A DNA stretch of 42,510 bases from JAUNKE01 sp041853585 (GCA_041853585.1 JBGZSM010000013.1:1-42510), one strand, 5' to 3'; shown: positions 32,464 through 39,978, counted from the first letter of the stretch. Program-made: numbers and translations. The notes: generated from the letters alone by a model not told the origin.

Positions 32464-33090
32464 ATGAGACAAACACCAAACTATAAGTTTCAGCAACCGG
32501 ACTACAATAATGTGGCGGATATTGAGGTTTTGAATGGAAACTTTGACATCTTGGATAGTGAACTAAAAAAGAAAGCTGGCGAAGCTGAAGTGAATGATGC
32601 GATTCAAAAGTTGGATATTGAAAATAAGCTTAATGGTAAAGTAGATAAGGAAGATGGGAAAGGATTATCGGAACAGAATTTTACGCAAACTGAAAAGACA
32701 AAACTTGAGAACCTGCCGAATAACACGGAATTGGAGGATAAGTTAAGACTAAAGATTGATATAGAAAAAATCAGTAACGATTTTAATGGTGGCACAGACA
32801 AAGTATTAAGCGCAGAGCGGGGTAAATTGTTGAATCAAAAGTGCATAGATTTCGACTTATTGATGAATAATCCTAATGCTAGAGCTACAACTACATTTTC
32901 AAGCAATGGGAATATATCAGCAGTTGTTGTTGTCGGAAATGACAAAATTGAAAAATTGACAGAATTTCGCCCGAATGGGAGTGTTGTTGAGACATTAACT
33001 TTTTACAATAATAATTCCCAATTTAAGAAGTTAGAAAAAACAACGACATTTAGTGGTAATACTATTGTTGAAGAAGTGAGAAGAAAGTAG
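32464..33090 (+). CDS. Tail fibre protein, N-terminal attachment type
   Basis: This 208-aa protein starts MRQTPNYKFQQPDYNNVADI, the usual tail-fibre opening with an LNGNFDILDSEL helix. Helical segments and repeated short strands follow (FRPNGSVVETLTFYNNNSQF). It is far shorter than a full fibre, so it may be a fibre base, with receptor binding on the next protein. AT content rises from here on. Confidence 0.75.
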   Translation: MRQTPNYKFQQPDYNNVADIEVLNGNFDILDSELKKKAGEAEVNDAIQKLDIENKLNGKVDKEDGKGLSEQNFTQTEKTKLENLPNNTELEDKLRLKIDIEKISNDFNGGTDKVLSAERGKLLNQKCIDFDLLMNNPNARATTTFSSNGNISAVVVVGNDKIEKLTEFRPNGSVVETLTFYNNNSQFKKLEKTTTFSGNTIVEEVRRK

Positions 33091-33102
33091 AGGTAGATTA
33101 AA

Positions 33103-33795
33103 ATGAGTTTTGCTGAATTAAAAACGATGGTTAATAGTAAATTGCCGGGGCAAAATGGGTTTAAGACAATAGACAAACATATTGAAGATGTAAAAACTAA
33201 ACTGAATCAAAACTACGGAGACAACTTTTATGTTTACACACCTTATCTAAACTCAGTAAATGTGTTTACTGCTCCAAGTGATGGGTTTAGGAGAGATTTT
33301 ACTATTAGACAGTTTGTCGATAACAGAGATACTGATATTGTATTATGTGATGTGGTAAAAGAGGGCATTTTGTATTCTGATTTTCGATGGCACTCTTTTG
33401 GTAATAATAACTATCATAGAAATATTTTCGACAGAGTTAGTGGGTATGCTGAAGTAGATTTTGGCTATTGGAAAACAAGATTAGAGTTTAATAAACCATC
33501 TTCCTACTCGAATTTATTTTTTCAATTCAGTTTTAATTTTGGCTCGTCTAGTTATAATAATCAATCAGAAGTTATTATAAATCAGTATCCAAGTGCTTCA
33601 AGTACTGATTACAAAATTACAAGAATACAATTACCACATCCAATCAAAGTGCAAAAAGTAAAAATAACTTTAAGATATACTTTACACAATATAAATTGGA
33701 GCTATGTAAACTCGAACGGTAGTAACTTCTTGTATTCTTTACAAATAGACAGTTCTTATGGAAGCCGATTCTGTATTATTGGAAATAATAATTAA
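33103..33795 (+). CDS. Putative distal fibre / receptor-binding protein
   Basis: This 230-aa protein has a helical N-terminus (LKTMVNSKLPGQNGFKTIDKHI) and then a beta-rich, Asn/Ser/Tyr/Phe-rich C-terminus (FGYWKTRLEFNKPSSYSNLF; FGSSSYNNQSEVIINQYPSA). No catalytic motif or family was recognised. Position after the fibre base and the distinctly AT-rich composition suggest an exchangeable host-range protein. Confidence 0.65.
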   Translation: MSFAELKTMVNSKLPGQNGFKTIDKHIEDVKTKLNQNYGDNFYVYTPYLNSVNVFTAPSDGFRRDFTIRQFVDNRDTDIVLCDVVKEGILYSDFRWHSFGNNNYHRNIFDRVSGYAEVDFGYWKTRLEFNKPSSYSNLFFQFSFNFGSSSYNNQSEVIINQYPSASSTDYKITRIQLPHPIKVQKVKITLRYTLHNINWSYVNSNGSNFLYSLQIDSSYGSRFCIIGNNN

Positions 33796-33806
33796 GGAGA
33801 AATAAA

Positions 33807-34157
33807 ATGAAACATTTAGCTTATATAGATAAACAAAAAGGGATTTGTACTGGAGTAACAGTATTAGAAGAAATAGAAGAAAAAGAAGATGATTTTACTA
33901 TTTATAAAGAAGTAGAAGATTTTTCTTTCAAAAATCGCAAATTTGATGTAATTAAAAGAGAGTGGTTAGATGAATTTATCTCTGATGAAGTAACTGAAGA
34001 TAAGGGAGAGGTTGTTACTGTTGAAACGCTTCAAAAAAATATAGAAGACTTAAAAGAGCAGAGTAAAAAAGATAATTTATTGCTCTTAAAAACAGTATTA
34101 CAAGCAGTAGAAGAATTGACTACTCCACCAGAGATTGTTCCGGGAAAGGAGATATGA
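33807..34157 (+). CDS. XkdW-like / fibre-associated acidic protein
   Basis: This 116-aa acidic protein contains YIDKQKGICTGVTVLEEIEE, a segment FSFKNRKFDVIKREWLDEFI and a coiled coil near the C-terminus (TLQKNIEDLKEQSKKDNLLL). PBSX encodes a similar small protein, XkdW, after its fibre genes. Fibre-assembly or chaperone function is inferred from position. Confidence 0.65.
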   Translation: MKHLAYIDKQKGICTGVTVLEEIEEKEDDFTIYKEVEDFSFKNRKFDVIKREWLDEFISDEVTEDKGEVVTVETLQKNIEDLKEQSKKDNLLLLKTVLQAVEELTTPPEIVPGKEI

Positions 34158-34161
34158 TGTA

Positions 34162-34317
34162 ATGAGTAATGTATTTGTAGAAGCTTATTTTAAGCTGGTA
34201 GTAGAAGACGAAGAATATACTTTATCCGATGTTCCCGCGCGTCATAAAGAAAAAGTAAAAAAACTTCTAAACGATAGGGGATATGATGATAGTGGTAAGT
34301 TAGTTAATAAGGAGTAG
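34162..34317 (+). CDS. CD1375-like small protein, copy 1
   Basis: This 51-aa protein has the pattern of the tiny CD1375/XkdX-type proteins after tail fibres in clostridial phages: a beta-strand opening (VEAYFKLVVEDEEYTL), then SDVPARHKEKVKKLLNDRGY. AAGGAGAT lies upstream. Function unknown. Confidence 0.7.
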   Translation: MSNVFVEAYFKLVVEDEEYTLSDVPARHKEKVKKLLNDRGYDDSGKLVNKE

Positions 34318-34376
34318 AGATTATGAAAACTTTACTTGTTATTATAAAAAGTTTTACAAGAAAGGGGGTGAAGAGA

Positions 34377-34517
34377 ATGGCAGTAGGTTGGGCGACCTTG
34401 ATTATGTATGACGAAGCTACATTTGACGAAGTTCCAAAGCGCTACCGAGAAAAGGTACGAAACATCCTTAAAACTTGGGGTCTTGATGAGAACGGAGACC
34501 CTATTTCTAAACCGTAA
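34377..34517 (+). CDS. CD1375-like small protein, copy 2
   Basis: This 46-aa protein parallels copy 1: a strand opening (GWATLIMYDEATF), then DEVPKRYREKVRNILKTWGL and an ENGDP ending comparable to copy 1's GYDDSGK. ATG 34377 is chosen because AAAGGGGGTGAAG lies just upstream; the in-frame ATG 34323 would add 18 residues. The tandem pair suggests duplication. Confidence 0.7.
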   Translation: MAVGWATLIMYDEATFDEVPKRYREKVRNILKTWGLDENGDPISKP

Positions 34518-34523
34518 TGTTCA

Positions 34524-34585
34524 CTGGAGCCACGAGGCTCTATTTTATTACTTTTAAGCACAGGGGAGTCGATTGGCTCCCTAAA
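34524..34585 (+). promoter_or_regulatory. Two tandem related hairpins before the endolysin gene
   Basis: GAGCC-ACGA-GGCTC followed by TATTTTATT, and GGGAGTC-GATT-GGCTCCC followed by TAAAA, lie about 25 bases apart in an 87-bp gap. They may be a weak terminator plus an attenuator or processing site that separates tail and lysis expression. Confidence 0.5.
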
Positions 34586-34604
34586 AACTTTGAAAGGAGA
34601 GCAT

Positions 34605-35324
34605 ATGAAAATCAAGTTTGATTGTGTGCCGTACTATCCTTTTCGTTTGACATCGCCTTTTATTCCAAGAGATTCGCCGAATAAACGAACAGGACTTCCT
34701 GTGGGAGCTACAACTTATCATGATGGGGTAGATTGTGGTCGGGATCGTTCAAAATATCCGGACGCTTATTCGAATGAACCAGCCGGAAATGTTTATGCTG
34801 TTATGGATGGAAAAGTTATCGAAGCAACATATGACAAAGGGCGAGGACACACGGTGCTGATTCTACACAGTCACTTGGAGCAAAATGTGGTTACACTCTA
34901 CCAACATCTAGCTAGTGAATGTGTACGAATGGGGACGATTGTAAAAGCTGGGGATGTAATCGGACAAATGGGGCGTACTGGTATGGGAAACGATATGGCA
35001 ATCCATCTGCACTTTGAGCTTCGGGTAAACGGAAAGTGTATTGATCCACTTCCTTATATAAAGGAAGTGAAACATAATGCTCAAACATTTGTTCCTTTAT
35101 ATTTACAAAAGACCGCCGCCAAAGTAAGAAAAGAACTTCATTTCACGGATGAATCAATTGCATTTTTGTGTACTCATCAGCTTCCGGAAGAACTGTTCCG
35201 TAAAATTCTTGCAGGTGAAAAGTTAAGCTACGAAACAGTTTCTTTTATCAAGAAAAACAAGAATGGAAAGTTCATTTTGTCTCGAATTGAAGAGTACAAA
35301 TCGAAACTGAAAGCGCAGGTGTAA
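34605..35324 (+). CDS. M23-type endopeptidase, endolysin
   Basis: This 239-aa protein has an LytM/M23 zinc peptidase domain (residues about 30-155) with YHDGVDCG (first His and Asp ligands) and AIHLHFEL (HxH). Such enzymes cut peptidoglycan cross-bridges. The C-terminal 80 residues are helical and may bind the wall (FTDESIAFLCTHQLPEELFR). There is no signal peptide, so release by a holin is needed. ATG 34605 has AAAGGAGAGC. Confidence 0.9.
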   Translation: MKIKFDCVPYYPFRLTSPFIPRDSPNKRTGLPVGATTYHDGVDCGRDRSKYPDAYSNEPAGNVYAVMDGKVIEATYDKGRGHTVLILHSHLEQNVVTLYQHLASECVRMGTIVKAGDVIGQMGRTGMGNDMAIHLHFELRVNGKCIDPLPYIKEVKHNAQTFVPLYLQKTAAKVRKELHFTDESIAFLCTHQLPEELFRKILAGEKLSYETVSFIKKNKNGKFILSRIEEYKSKLKAQV

Positions 35325-35326
35325 AA

Positions 35327-35629
35327 ATGGCAAGAAAAATCTATACTGTGGCGGAGTTGGAAGCAATGCTAAAGGATGCAAAACAAAAGAAGAAAGACAG
35401 TTTGCCGTTTGACAAGAAGATCATCACACTGATTATGATGATCAACCTAATCGTGCTGTTCACCTCGTTTTACATCACTCTTAAAACAGGCGTGGAGCCG
35501 GCGACTACAATCAAGACCTGGTTCGCCTTTGCAGGAGCAGAGCTGTGGGCGTTAGCGTTTATCAAGCGTGGGAAGCAGAAAAAGGAAATAAAACGATTTG
35601 AATTTGAAGAAAAAGAAGGAGAATTCTAA
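35327..35629 (+). CDS. Small membrane protein of the lysis cassette
   Basis: This 100-aa protein has a charged N-terminus and two hydrophobic segments (ITLIMMINLIVLFTSFYITL and a second near TIKTWFAFAGAELWALAFI), then a Lys/Glu tail. It lies 2 bp after the endolysin and directly before the holin candidate. It may be a second holin or an antiholin. Confidence 0.7.
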   Translation: MARKIYTVAELEAMLKDAKQKKKDSLPFDKKIITLIMMINLIVLFTSFYITLKTGVEPATTIKTWFAFAGAELWALAFIKRGKQKKEIKRFEFEEKEGEF

Positions 35630-35929
35630 ATGACAAAACAAGAGTTTTTAAGAAAGATATCAAGTAGAAAGTTTCAAGCGGCAGTAGTTGCAATAATTAT
35701 TCCACTACTTGCCTTACTCAAAGTGGATGAGCCGACAAAAGGGGAAATTGTTGCAATGGTAACTGCGGTGTTAGCTTGTCTCGGATATATGTTTGCAGAA
35801 GCAACAGTCGATGCAGCGCGTGCTAAAGCACCACAATTCATTGAAGTGATTGAATCGGATGAAACCCTTGAAAATCACGGGGGGGGGGGGTACTCTCCAA
35901 AGCTGAAAAAGGGGGAGTATAATGAATAG
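35630..35929 (+). CDS. Phage holin candidate with a poly-G tract
   Basis: This 99-aa protein has two membrane segments (FQAAVVAIIIPLLALLKV and EIVAMVTAVLACLGYMFAEA), the usual layout of small Firmicute phage holins. The C-terminus is encoded across 12 consecutive G (35879-35890), read as four glycines, then YSPKLKKGEYNE. The stop overlaps the methyltransferase start (ATG 35922). Confidence 0.85.
   Translation: MTKQEFLRKISSRKFQAAVVAIIIPLLALLKVDEPTKGEIVAMVTAVLACLGYMFAEATVDAARAKAPQFIEVIESDETLENHGGGGYSPKLKKGEYNE
35879..35890 (+). repeat. 12-G homopolymer (possible phase-variation tract)
   Basis: G12 lies inside the 3' end of the holin gene. One G fewer gives a stop shortly after (CAA AGC TGA). 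One more ends the frame at TAA a few bases before the methyltransferase ATG. Either change alters the holin tail and its coupling to the next gene. Confidence 0.8.
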
Positions 35930-36671
35930 CTTTATTTGCTGGATTGGTGGAAAAAAATTGCTTCGAGAGCAGATTATCAAACTCTTTCCGGAGAAAATTG
36001 AACGGTATGTTGAAGTATTTGGAGGTGCGGGTTGGGTGCTTTTTGCATCCGACCGACACGCAAAATTTGAAGTATGGAACGATTATAATTCCAATCTTGT
36101 TAATCTATATAAATGTATAAAATATCATGCTGAAGAACTCTTGAGAGAACTGGAATACATGATAAATTCCAGGGAGTTGTTTTTTGACTACATTAGTCAG
36201 TTAAATAGCTGTGGATTGACGGATATTCAGCGCGCGGCAAGATTCTATATGCTCATTCGATGTAGTTATTCCGCTACGCTGGATAGTTATGGGAATAAGC
36301 CGCGGAATTTGACAAAGTTTAAAGAACAATTCAAGGAGGTACAACAACGACTTGAAAAGGTTGTGATTGAAAACAAAGACTTTGAAAGCCTTATTAAGCT
36401 ATATGATAAAGAAGGGACATTGTTTTATTTAGACCCGCCGTATTATAAGACGGAAAATTATTATCAAGGTTTTGCAAGAGAAGACCATGAAAGATTGTTC
36501 AACGCACTTAAAGAAGTAAAAAGTAAATGGATTTTGAGTTACAACTACGACCCCTACATCGAAGATCTATATAAGGATTACAATCAAATCAAGACTAAAA
36601 GAAACAACAATATGACTGCGAGGTATGGAAAAGACAGAGAATACTCTGAGCTCATCATTAAAAACTTCTAG
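35922..36671 (+). CDS. D12-class (Dam-like) adenine-N6 DNA methyltransferase
   Basis: This 249-aa protein has the N-terminal WIGGKKLLREQI, the SAM-binding EVFGGAGWVLF (31-41) and the catalytic DPPYY (171-175), in the alpha-class order typical of Dam. It ends normally. It probably protects phage DNA from restriction. Its place at the extreme right end parallels Mu mom, a DNA modifier of unrelated type. No partner restriction gene is present. Confidence 0.9.
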   Translation: MNSFICWIGGKKLLREQIIKLFPEKIERYVEVFGGAGWVLFASDRHAKFEVWNDYNSNLVNLYKCIKYHAEELLRELEYMINSRELFFDYISQLNSCGLTDIQRAARFYMLIRCSYSATLDSYGNKPRNLTKFKEQFKEVQQRLEKVVIENKDFESLIKLYDKEGTLFYLDPPYYKTENYYQGFAREDHERLFNALKEVKSKWILSYNYDPYIEDLYKDYNQIKTKRNNNMTARYGKDREYSELIIKNF

Positions 36672-36713
36672 GCAGGCAAAAAAATAAAAAAAGATTATTT
36701 TTTTACGCAGAAA

Positions 36714-36730
36714 ATATCGAAATTCGATAT
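36714..36730. promoter_or_regulatory. 17-bp palindromic operator candidate
   Basis: ATATCGAA-A-TTCGATAT has 8-bp perfect arms. It overlaps a possible -10 (TATAAT 36728-36733), and a second extended -10 TGTTATAAT ends at 36773. It lies about 80 bp upstream of the HTH gene and may be its own operator. Confidence 0.6.
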
Positions 36731-36805
36731 AATACAACAAAAACTAAATATACATATCTGAAATTGTTATAATGAAACAAAGTAGATGTACGGAGATTTA
36801 TTATA

Positions 36806-37021
36806 ATGATAAAAATACACCTTTCCACGCTGATGGGCGCGAAGCGAATCACGCAATCAGAGTTAAGTAAAAAGACAGGCATTCGTCCTAATACAATTAA
36901 TGAACTTTATCATGAACTAGCTGATAGGATTAGATTTGACCACCTAGAAGTTATTTGTAAGGCTCTCGATTGTAGGCTTGAAGAGTTGCTTGAAATTACA
37001 CCGGATAAAACACAAAAATAG
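36806..37021 (+). CDS. Small XRE/YozG-type HTH regulator at the right end
   Basis: This 71-aa protein is a compact HTH (ITQSELSKKTGIRPNTINEL...RFDHLEVICKALDCRLEELL), a YozG-like Cro/CI family member. It is the last gene before the right end and has its own promoter region with the ATATCGAA palindrome. It might regulate the methyltransferase region or adjoining host genes in lysogens. Confidence 0.85.
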   Translation: MIKIHLSTLMGAKRITQSELSKKTGIRPNTINELYHELADRIRFDHLEVICKALDCRLEELLEITPDKTQK

Positions 37022-37141
37022 CATTAAAAAACTGTTCTAACGGTTTTGGAAAACTATTTTAAGTGAAGAAAAATCGAGTTCAAAATAGCTAATGCGATAC
37101 TTAAAGAATAAACAGAACAAATAATGTGGATAACTCCATCA
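37022..37141. other. Right prophage end region
   Basis: No gene is seen. AACGGTTTT (37039-37047) is an inverted copy of the left-end word AAAACCGTT, as expected for sites at opposite ends. A DnaA box TGTGGATAA lies at 37125-37133. Candidate end A is CA at 37140-37141 followed by AAAAAG. Confidence 0.45.
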
Positions 37142-37184
37142 AAAAAGACATAAAAACCAAGAAAAAATAAATAAAAATCCACAA

Positions 37185-37231
37185 AAAATGCCTAAGTGAA
37201 TACAGAAAAAGTATAAATTTAGGCATTTTTA
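37185..37231. terminator. Bidirectional terminator near the right junction
   Basis: AAAAATGCCTAA and TTAGGCATTTTT are perfect 12-bp inverted arms around a loop of about 20 nt. They work as a terminator on either strand. Candidate end B (CA at 37224-37225, then TTTTTA) falls inside the right arm. Confidence 0.7.
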
Positions 37232-37246
37232 CTTTGCGTGAAAACC

Positions 37247-37597
37247 GTTTTTATTTTGCGCGACAAGCAACAGCAAAATCGGATGTCGAAAGAGCTCACT
37301 AAAGTGAGAGAGAAAAAGGTGACAACTCAAAACCTGCGGCTCGTTGGAGCTTGCATTAAGAAAAATGGGATTTGCTCGCCCGGAAATTTCGAGCGCTCTC
37401 TAAGAAACATCGTGTTTCATCGAGCTTCCATCTGCATCGTGCAGATGGGTCTGAAATTTCAAGGGCTCGCGCATCGGAATTTTTTACAAATGCAAACAAA
37501 ACTTCGCAAAGGCTTTGAGTTGTTTTTATTTGTCATAAATTTTGCTGCAAAATCGGCTGTCGCAAGAGCTCACTAAAGTGAGGAGAAGCGGTGAAAA
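37247..37597. repeat. Host hairpin-rich intergenic repeat
   Basis: Two directly repeated copies of about 76 bp (37247-37322 and 37522-37597) share GCAAAATCGG, TGTCG and AGAGCTCACTAAAGTGAG, the last containing the hairpin CTCACT/AGTGAG. Between them lie perfect palindromes with TCG loops: GAAACA-TCG-TGTTTC (37404-37418) and CCATCTGCA-TCG-TGCAGATGG (37428-37448), plus two GAAATTTC words. No convincing gene is seen here. It resembles REP/BIME-type or small non-autonomous palindromic elements. Confidence 0.6.
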
Positions 37598-37757
37598 TTT
37601 TTGGAAAGAGGTTTGCTTTTTTAATTTTCATTTGATTTTTTATTGCGGACGGGATTTGTCTTTTAATTGAAGGTTGTTTTGTTAAGCAAAATCTTTTCTC
37701 TATCTTGTGTAAATCATAGTTTAGTGGTATTGTTGTATTATAGGATGGTGTTACATA

Positions 37758-39056
37758 ATGAGTAATCGTTTGAAGGAGTTGAACGGTTTTGCGTTGCCGT
37801 TGTTGATTCAATTTGTTTTTAATAATTTAATTCGTCTGACGGACAAATCGATTGTCGGTCATATTTCGATACCGGCGTTTAATGCCGTGAATCTCGCGAG
37901 TTCGACTTTGTTTGTAATTGCGGGCGTGTTGGGGGCGATTACAGTTGTGTTTAATGTGCGCGGGGGTCAAAAGTTGGGTAAGGAAGACCGGTCGGCTTTT
38001 CATTTTGAATTTGAGACTTCGATTTTTCTGAGCATGATGATCGGTTTTATCGCTTTTGTGGTTTTACTTTTCTCTCAGCGTTTGATTTTGTCCAAGGTCT
38101 ATGCGCTGGATGGCGAATCGCTGGAGCAGGGCATTTTGTTTTTTACACCGATGACTTTTTATGTGTTGTTGCAATTGTTGATTTTTGCTTTTACAACTTA
38201 TTTCAAATTGCATGGTCAGACGCGGTGGATATTGATTGGCGGGGTGGCATCGTCGCTGGTGAATGTTGCGATTGATTATCTGTTTGCGCTCGGGTCTTTG
38301 GGTTTTCCGAAATTGGGGATTCGGGTCGTCGGCTGGTCGACGATTTTGGCATTGGCGCTGAATCTTTTCTTTTATATATACATTTTGCGCAAGGAAATCG
38401 GATTTTGTCTTTCGCGTGTCAAAGCGTATTTTAAAAATGCGATGCTGCATTTGAGATTGTCGCTGGAGATTATGGCGGAGGAATTTTTGGACGGAACGCT
38501 GATGGTGCTTCTGCTAAATGCGATTGTTATTCGAATGGGCGAGGCGGAGTATGCGGGCTATTCGATTTTGATGGAGTTGCTTAGCTTTTTATTTTTGTTC
38601 AAATACATCTACGGCTCGGCGGTTTTGAGTTTGACGAGTATTGCGCGTGGGAGGTCGGACAAGAGGGAACTTGCATCGTATCCGAAAATTGCAACGGCCT
38701 TTACGATGTTGTTGTATGCACTCGTCGGTGTATTATTGCTCTTGTTTCGTACAAGGATACCGACGATTATCAGCAATGATTTTGCGGCGCAAAAAGTGGC
38801 GAGCGATTTTATGCTTGCCTTCGTGGCGGCGAATTTCATATCGCAGATGAGCTATATTTATCGCTGTGCGTTGCAGTCGATGGAGCAGTATCGCTTTGTG
38901 CTTTACGGCACTTTCCCGATTCAGCTTTCGGTTCTGCTTTTGATGTGGTTTTGGACGAGGTCGGGCTCGTTGCTCGGCGTTGCGGCGGCGCAATTTGTCG
39001 GTGAGATTTTGATGTCGCTTGTTTATTATCGAAAGTATCAAAGGGAGTTGGCATAA
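37758..39056 (+). CDS. MATE-family multidrug/sodium exporter
   Basis: This 432-aa integral membrane protein has about 12 membrane segments. The N-terminal FALPLLIQFVFNNLIRLTDK matches the MATE-family opening. It would export cationic compounds using a sodium or proton gradient. It is the first intact host gene to the right of the prophage, in an apparent operon with the next transporter 20 bp downstream. Codon use differs from the prophage (more CG-ending codons). Confidence 0.88.
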   Translation: MSNRLKELNGFALPLLIQFVFNNLIRLTDKSIVGHISIPAFNAVNLASSTLFVIAGVLGAITVVFNVRGGQKLGKEDRSAFHFEFETSIFLSMMIGFIAFVVLLFSQRLILSKVYALDGESLEQGILFFTPMTFYVLLQLLIFAFTTYFKLHGQTRWILIGGVASSLVNVAIDYLFALGSLGFPKLGIRVVGWSTILALALNLFFYIYILRKEIGFCLSRVKAYFKNAMLHLRLSLEIMAEEFLDGTLMVLLLNAIVIRMGEAEYAGYSILMELLSFLFLFKYIYGSAVLSLTSIARGRSDKRELASYPKIATAFTMLLYALVGVLLLLFRTRIPTIISNDFAAQKVASDFMLAFVAANFISQMSYIYRCALQSMEQYRFVLYGTFPIQLSVLLLMWFWTRSGSLLGVAAAQFVGEILMSLVYYRKYQRELA

Positions 39057-39076
39057 TAATGTAGAAAGGAGGAGCG

Positions 39077-39973
39077 ATGGATCAGACGACAAAAAATTAT
39101 TTGAAGATTGCTTTGGCGGGTGTTTTTTGGGGAACGCTCGGTCTTTTCGGTAAAACGCTCGAAAGCTATGGGCTCAGCTCGGAGATGATTGCGATTTGCA
39201 GATTGACATCGGGATTTTTGATTATGAGCATATTCTTTTTAATCAAAGACCCGTCGGTGCTGAAAATCGACATGGCCGGTTTTTTGCAATGTGCAATTAT
39301 CGGCTTGGTGTCGCAGGGATTTTTTAATCTGGCGTATTTTACTTCGATTCGACTGGTGGGCACCTTTACTGCGGTGGTGCTGCTCTATTTTTCAATCGTT
39401 ATCATGTTTGTGCTCGGAACGATGGTTTACAAAGAGAAACCGTCGAAGAAAAAAGTGATTGCGGTTATCATTTGTTTCATCGGCGCGATTTACGGAGCGA
39501 CAGGCGGCGATTTTTCAGCCTTGCAGACGAATACACTCGGTATTATTATGGGAATTTTGGCATCGCTGGCTTATTCGTTGATGCCGACAATCAGTAAAAA
39601 AGCATCGGCAAAGTATAATCCGTTTACCATCATCATGTACAGCTTTTTGTCGGGCGCGGTTTTTTTGATTCCTTTTGCAAAACCTTGGCATTGGCTTGCG
39701 GAGCCGAAGGAGATTTCGGTGTGGTTGGTGATTTTGCTTTTCGGATTTATCGCTTCGACGATTCCATACGGTCTTTATATTCCGTCGCTGCATAATATTC
39801 AAATTTCAAAACTGGGAGTTATCACTTCGATTGAATTGGTCGTGTCGATTTTGATTGCGGTATTTTGGCTCAAAGAGGATGCGGGCATCGGAAAATTTTT
39901 CGGCGGTATGATGATTCTGCTCTCGATTTTTATTATGAATACGAATTATGAATGGAAGGCAAAGAAACTGTAG
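39077..39973 (+). CDS. DMT-superfamily (EamA) transporter
   Basis: This 298-aa membrane protein has two EamA repeats and about 10 membrane segments, for example GVFWGTLGLFGKTL at the start and LGIIMGILASLAYSLMPTIS at the second repeat. Members export amino acids or other metabolites; the substrate is unknown. AAAGGAGGAGCG precedes the ATG. It is convergent with the next, leftward gene. Confidence 0.9.
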   Translation: MDQTTKNYLKIALAGVFWGTLGLFGKTLESYGLSSEMIAICRLTSGFLIMSIFFLIKDPSVLKIDMAGFLQCAIIGLVSQGFFNLAYFTSIRLVGTFTAVVLLYFSIVIMFVLGTMVYKEKPSKKKVIAVIICFIGAIYGATGGDFSALQTNTLGIIMGILASLAYSLMPTISKKASAKYNPFTIIMYSFLSGAVFLIPFAKPWHWLAEPKEISVWLVILLFGFIASTIPYGLYIPSLHNIQISKLGVITSIELVVSILIAVFWLKEDAGIGKFFGGMMILLSIFIMNTNYEWKAKKL

Positions 39974-39978
39974 GCAAA

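Larger units (their letters stand above)
142..37225. mobile_element. Mu-like transposable prophage (ends approximate)
   Basis: The prophage contains a MuA-type DDE transposase followed by a MuB-type ATPase, GemA- and Mor-like proteins, Mu gp25-gp28-like genes, a MuF head protein and a contractile tail. There is no tyrosine or serine integrase. Two pairs of TG...CA ends with matching 6-bp flanks are visible. Pair A is 168 to 37141 with flank AAAAAG on both sides (36,974 bp). Pair B is 142 to 37225 with flank TTTTTA on both sides (37,084 bp). Both flanks are homopolymer-rich, so neither is proven; the coordinates given are the outer pair. The length is close to that of Mu (about 36.7 kb). No obvious inactivating mutation was seen in the core genes. 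Confidence 0.9.

Noticed and set aside
37241..37249. AAAACCGTT as another right-end transposase site
   Set aside because: It is in the same orientation as the left copies rather than inverted, and adjoins the host repeat whose second copy lies at 37522; it is probably host sequence.
37247..37597. CRISPR array
   Set aside because: Only two long, imperfect repeats are present, spaced by about 200 bp of palindromes, with no cas genes.
37533..37811. 92-aa leftward ORF upstream of the MATE gene
   Set aside because: It overlaps the hairpin repeat and the MATE start, and its translation shows no protein-like pattern.
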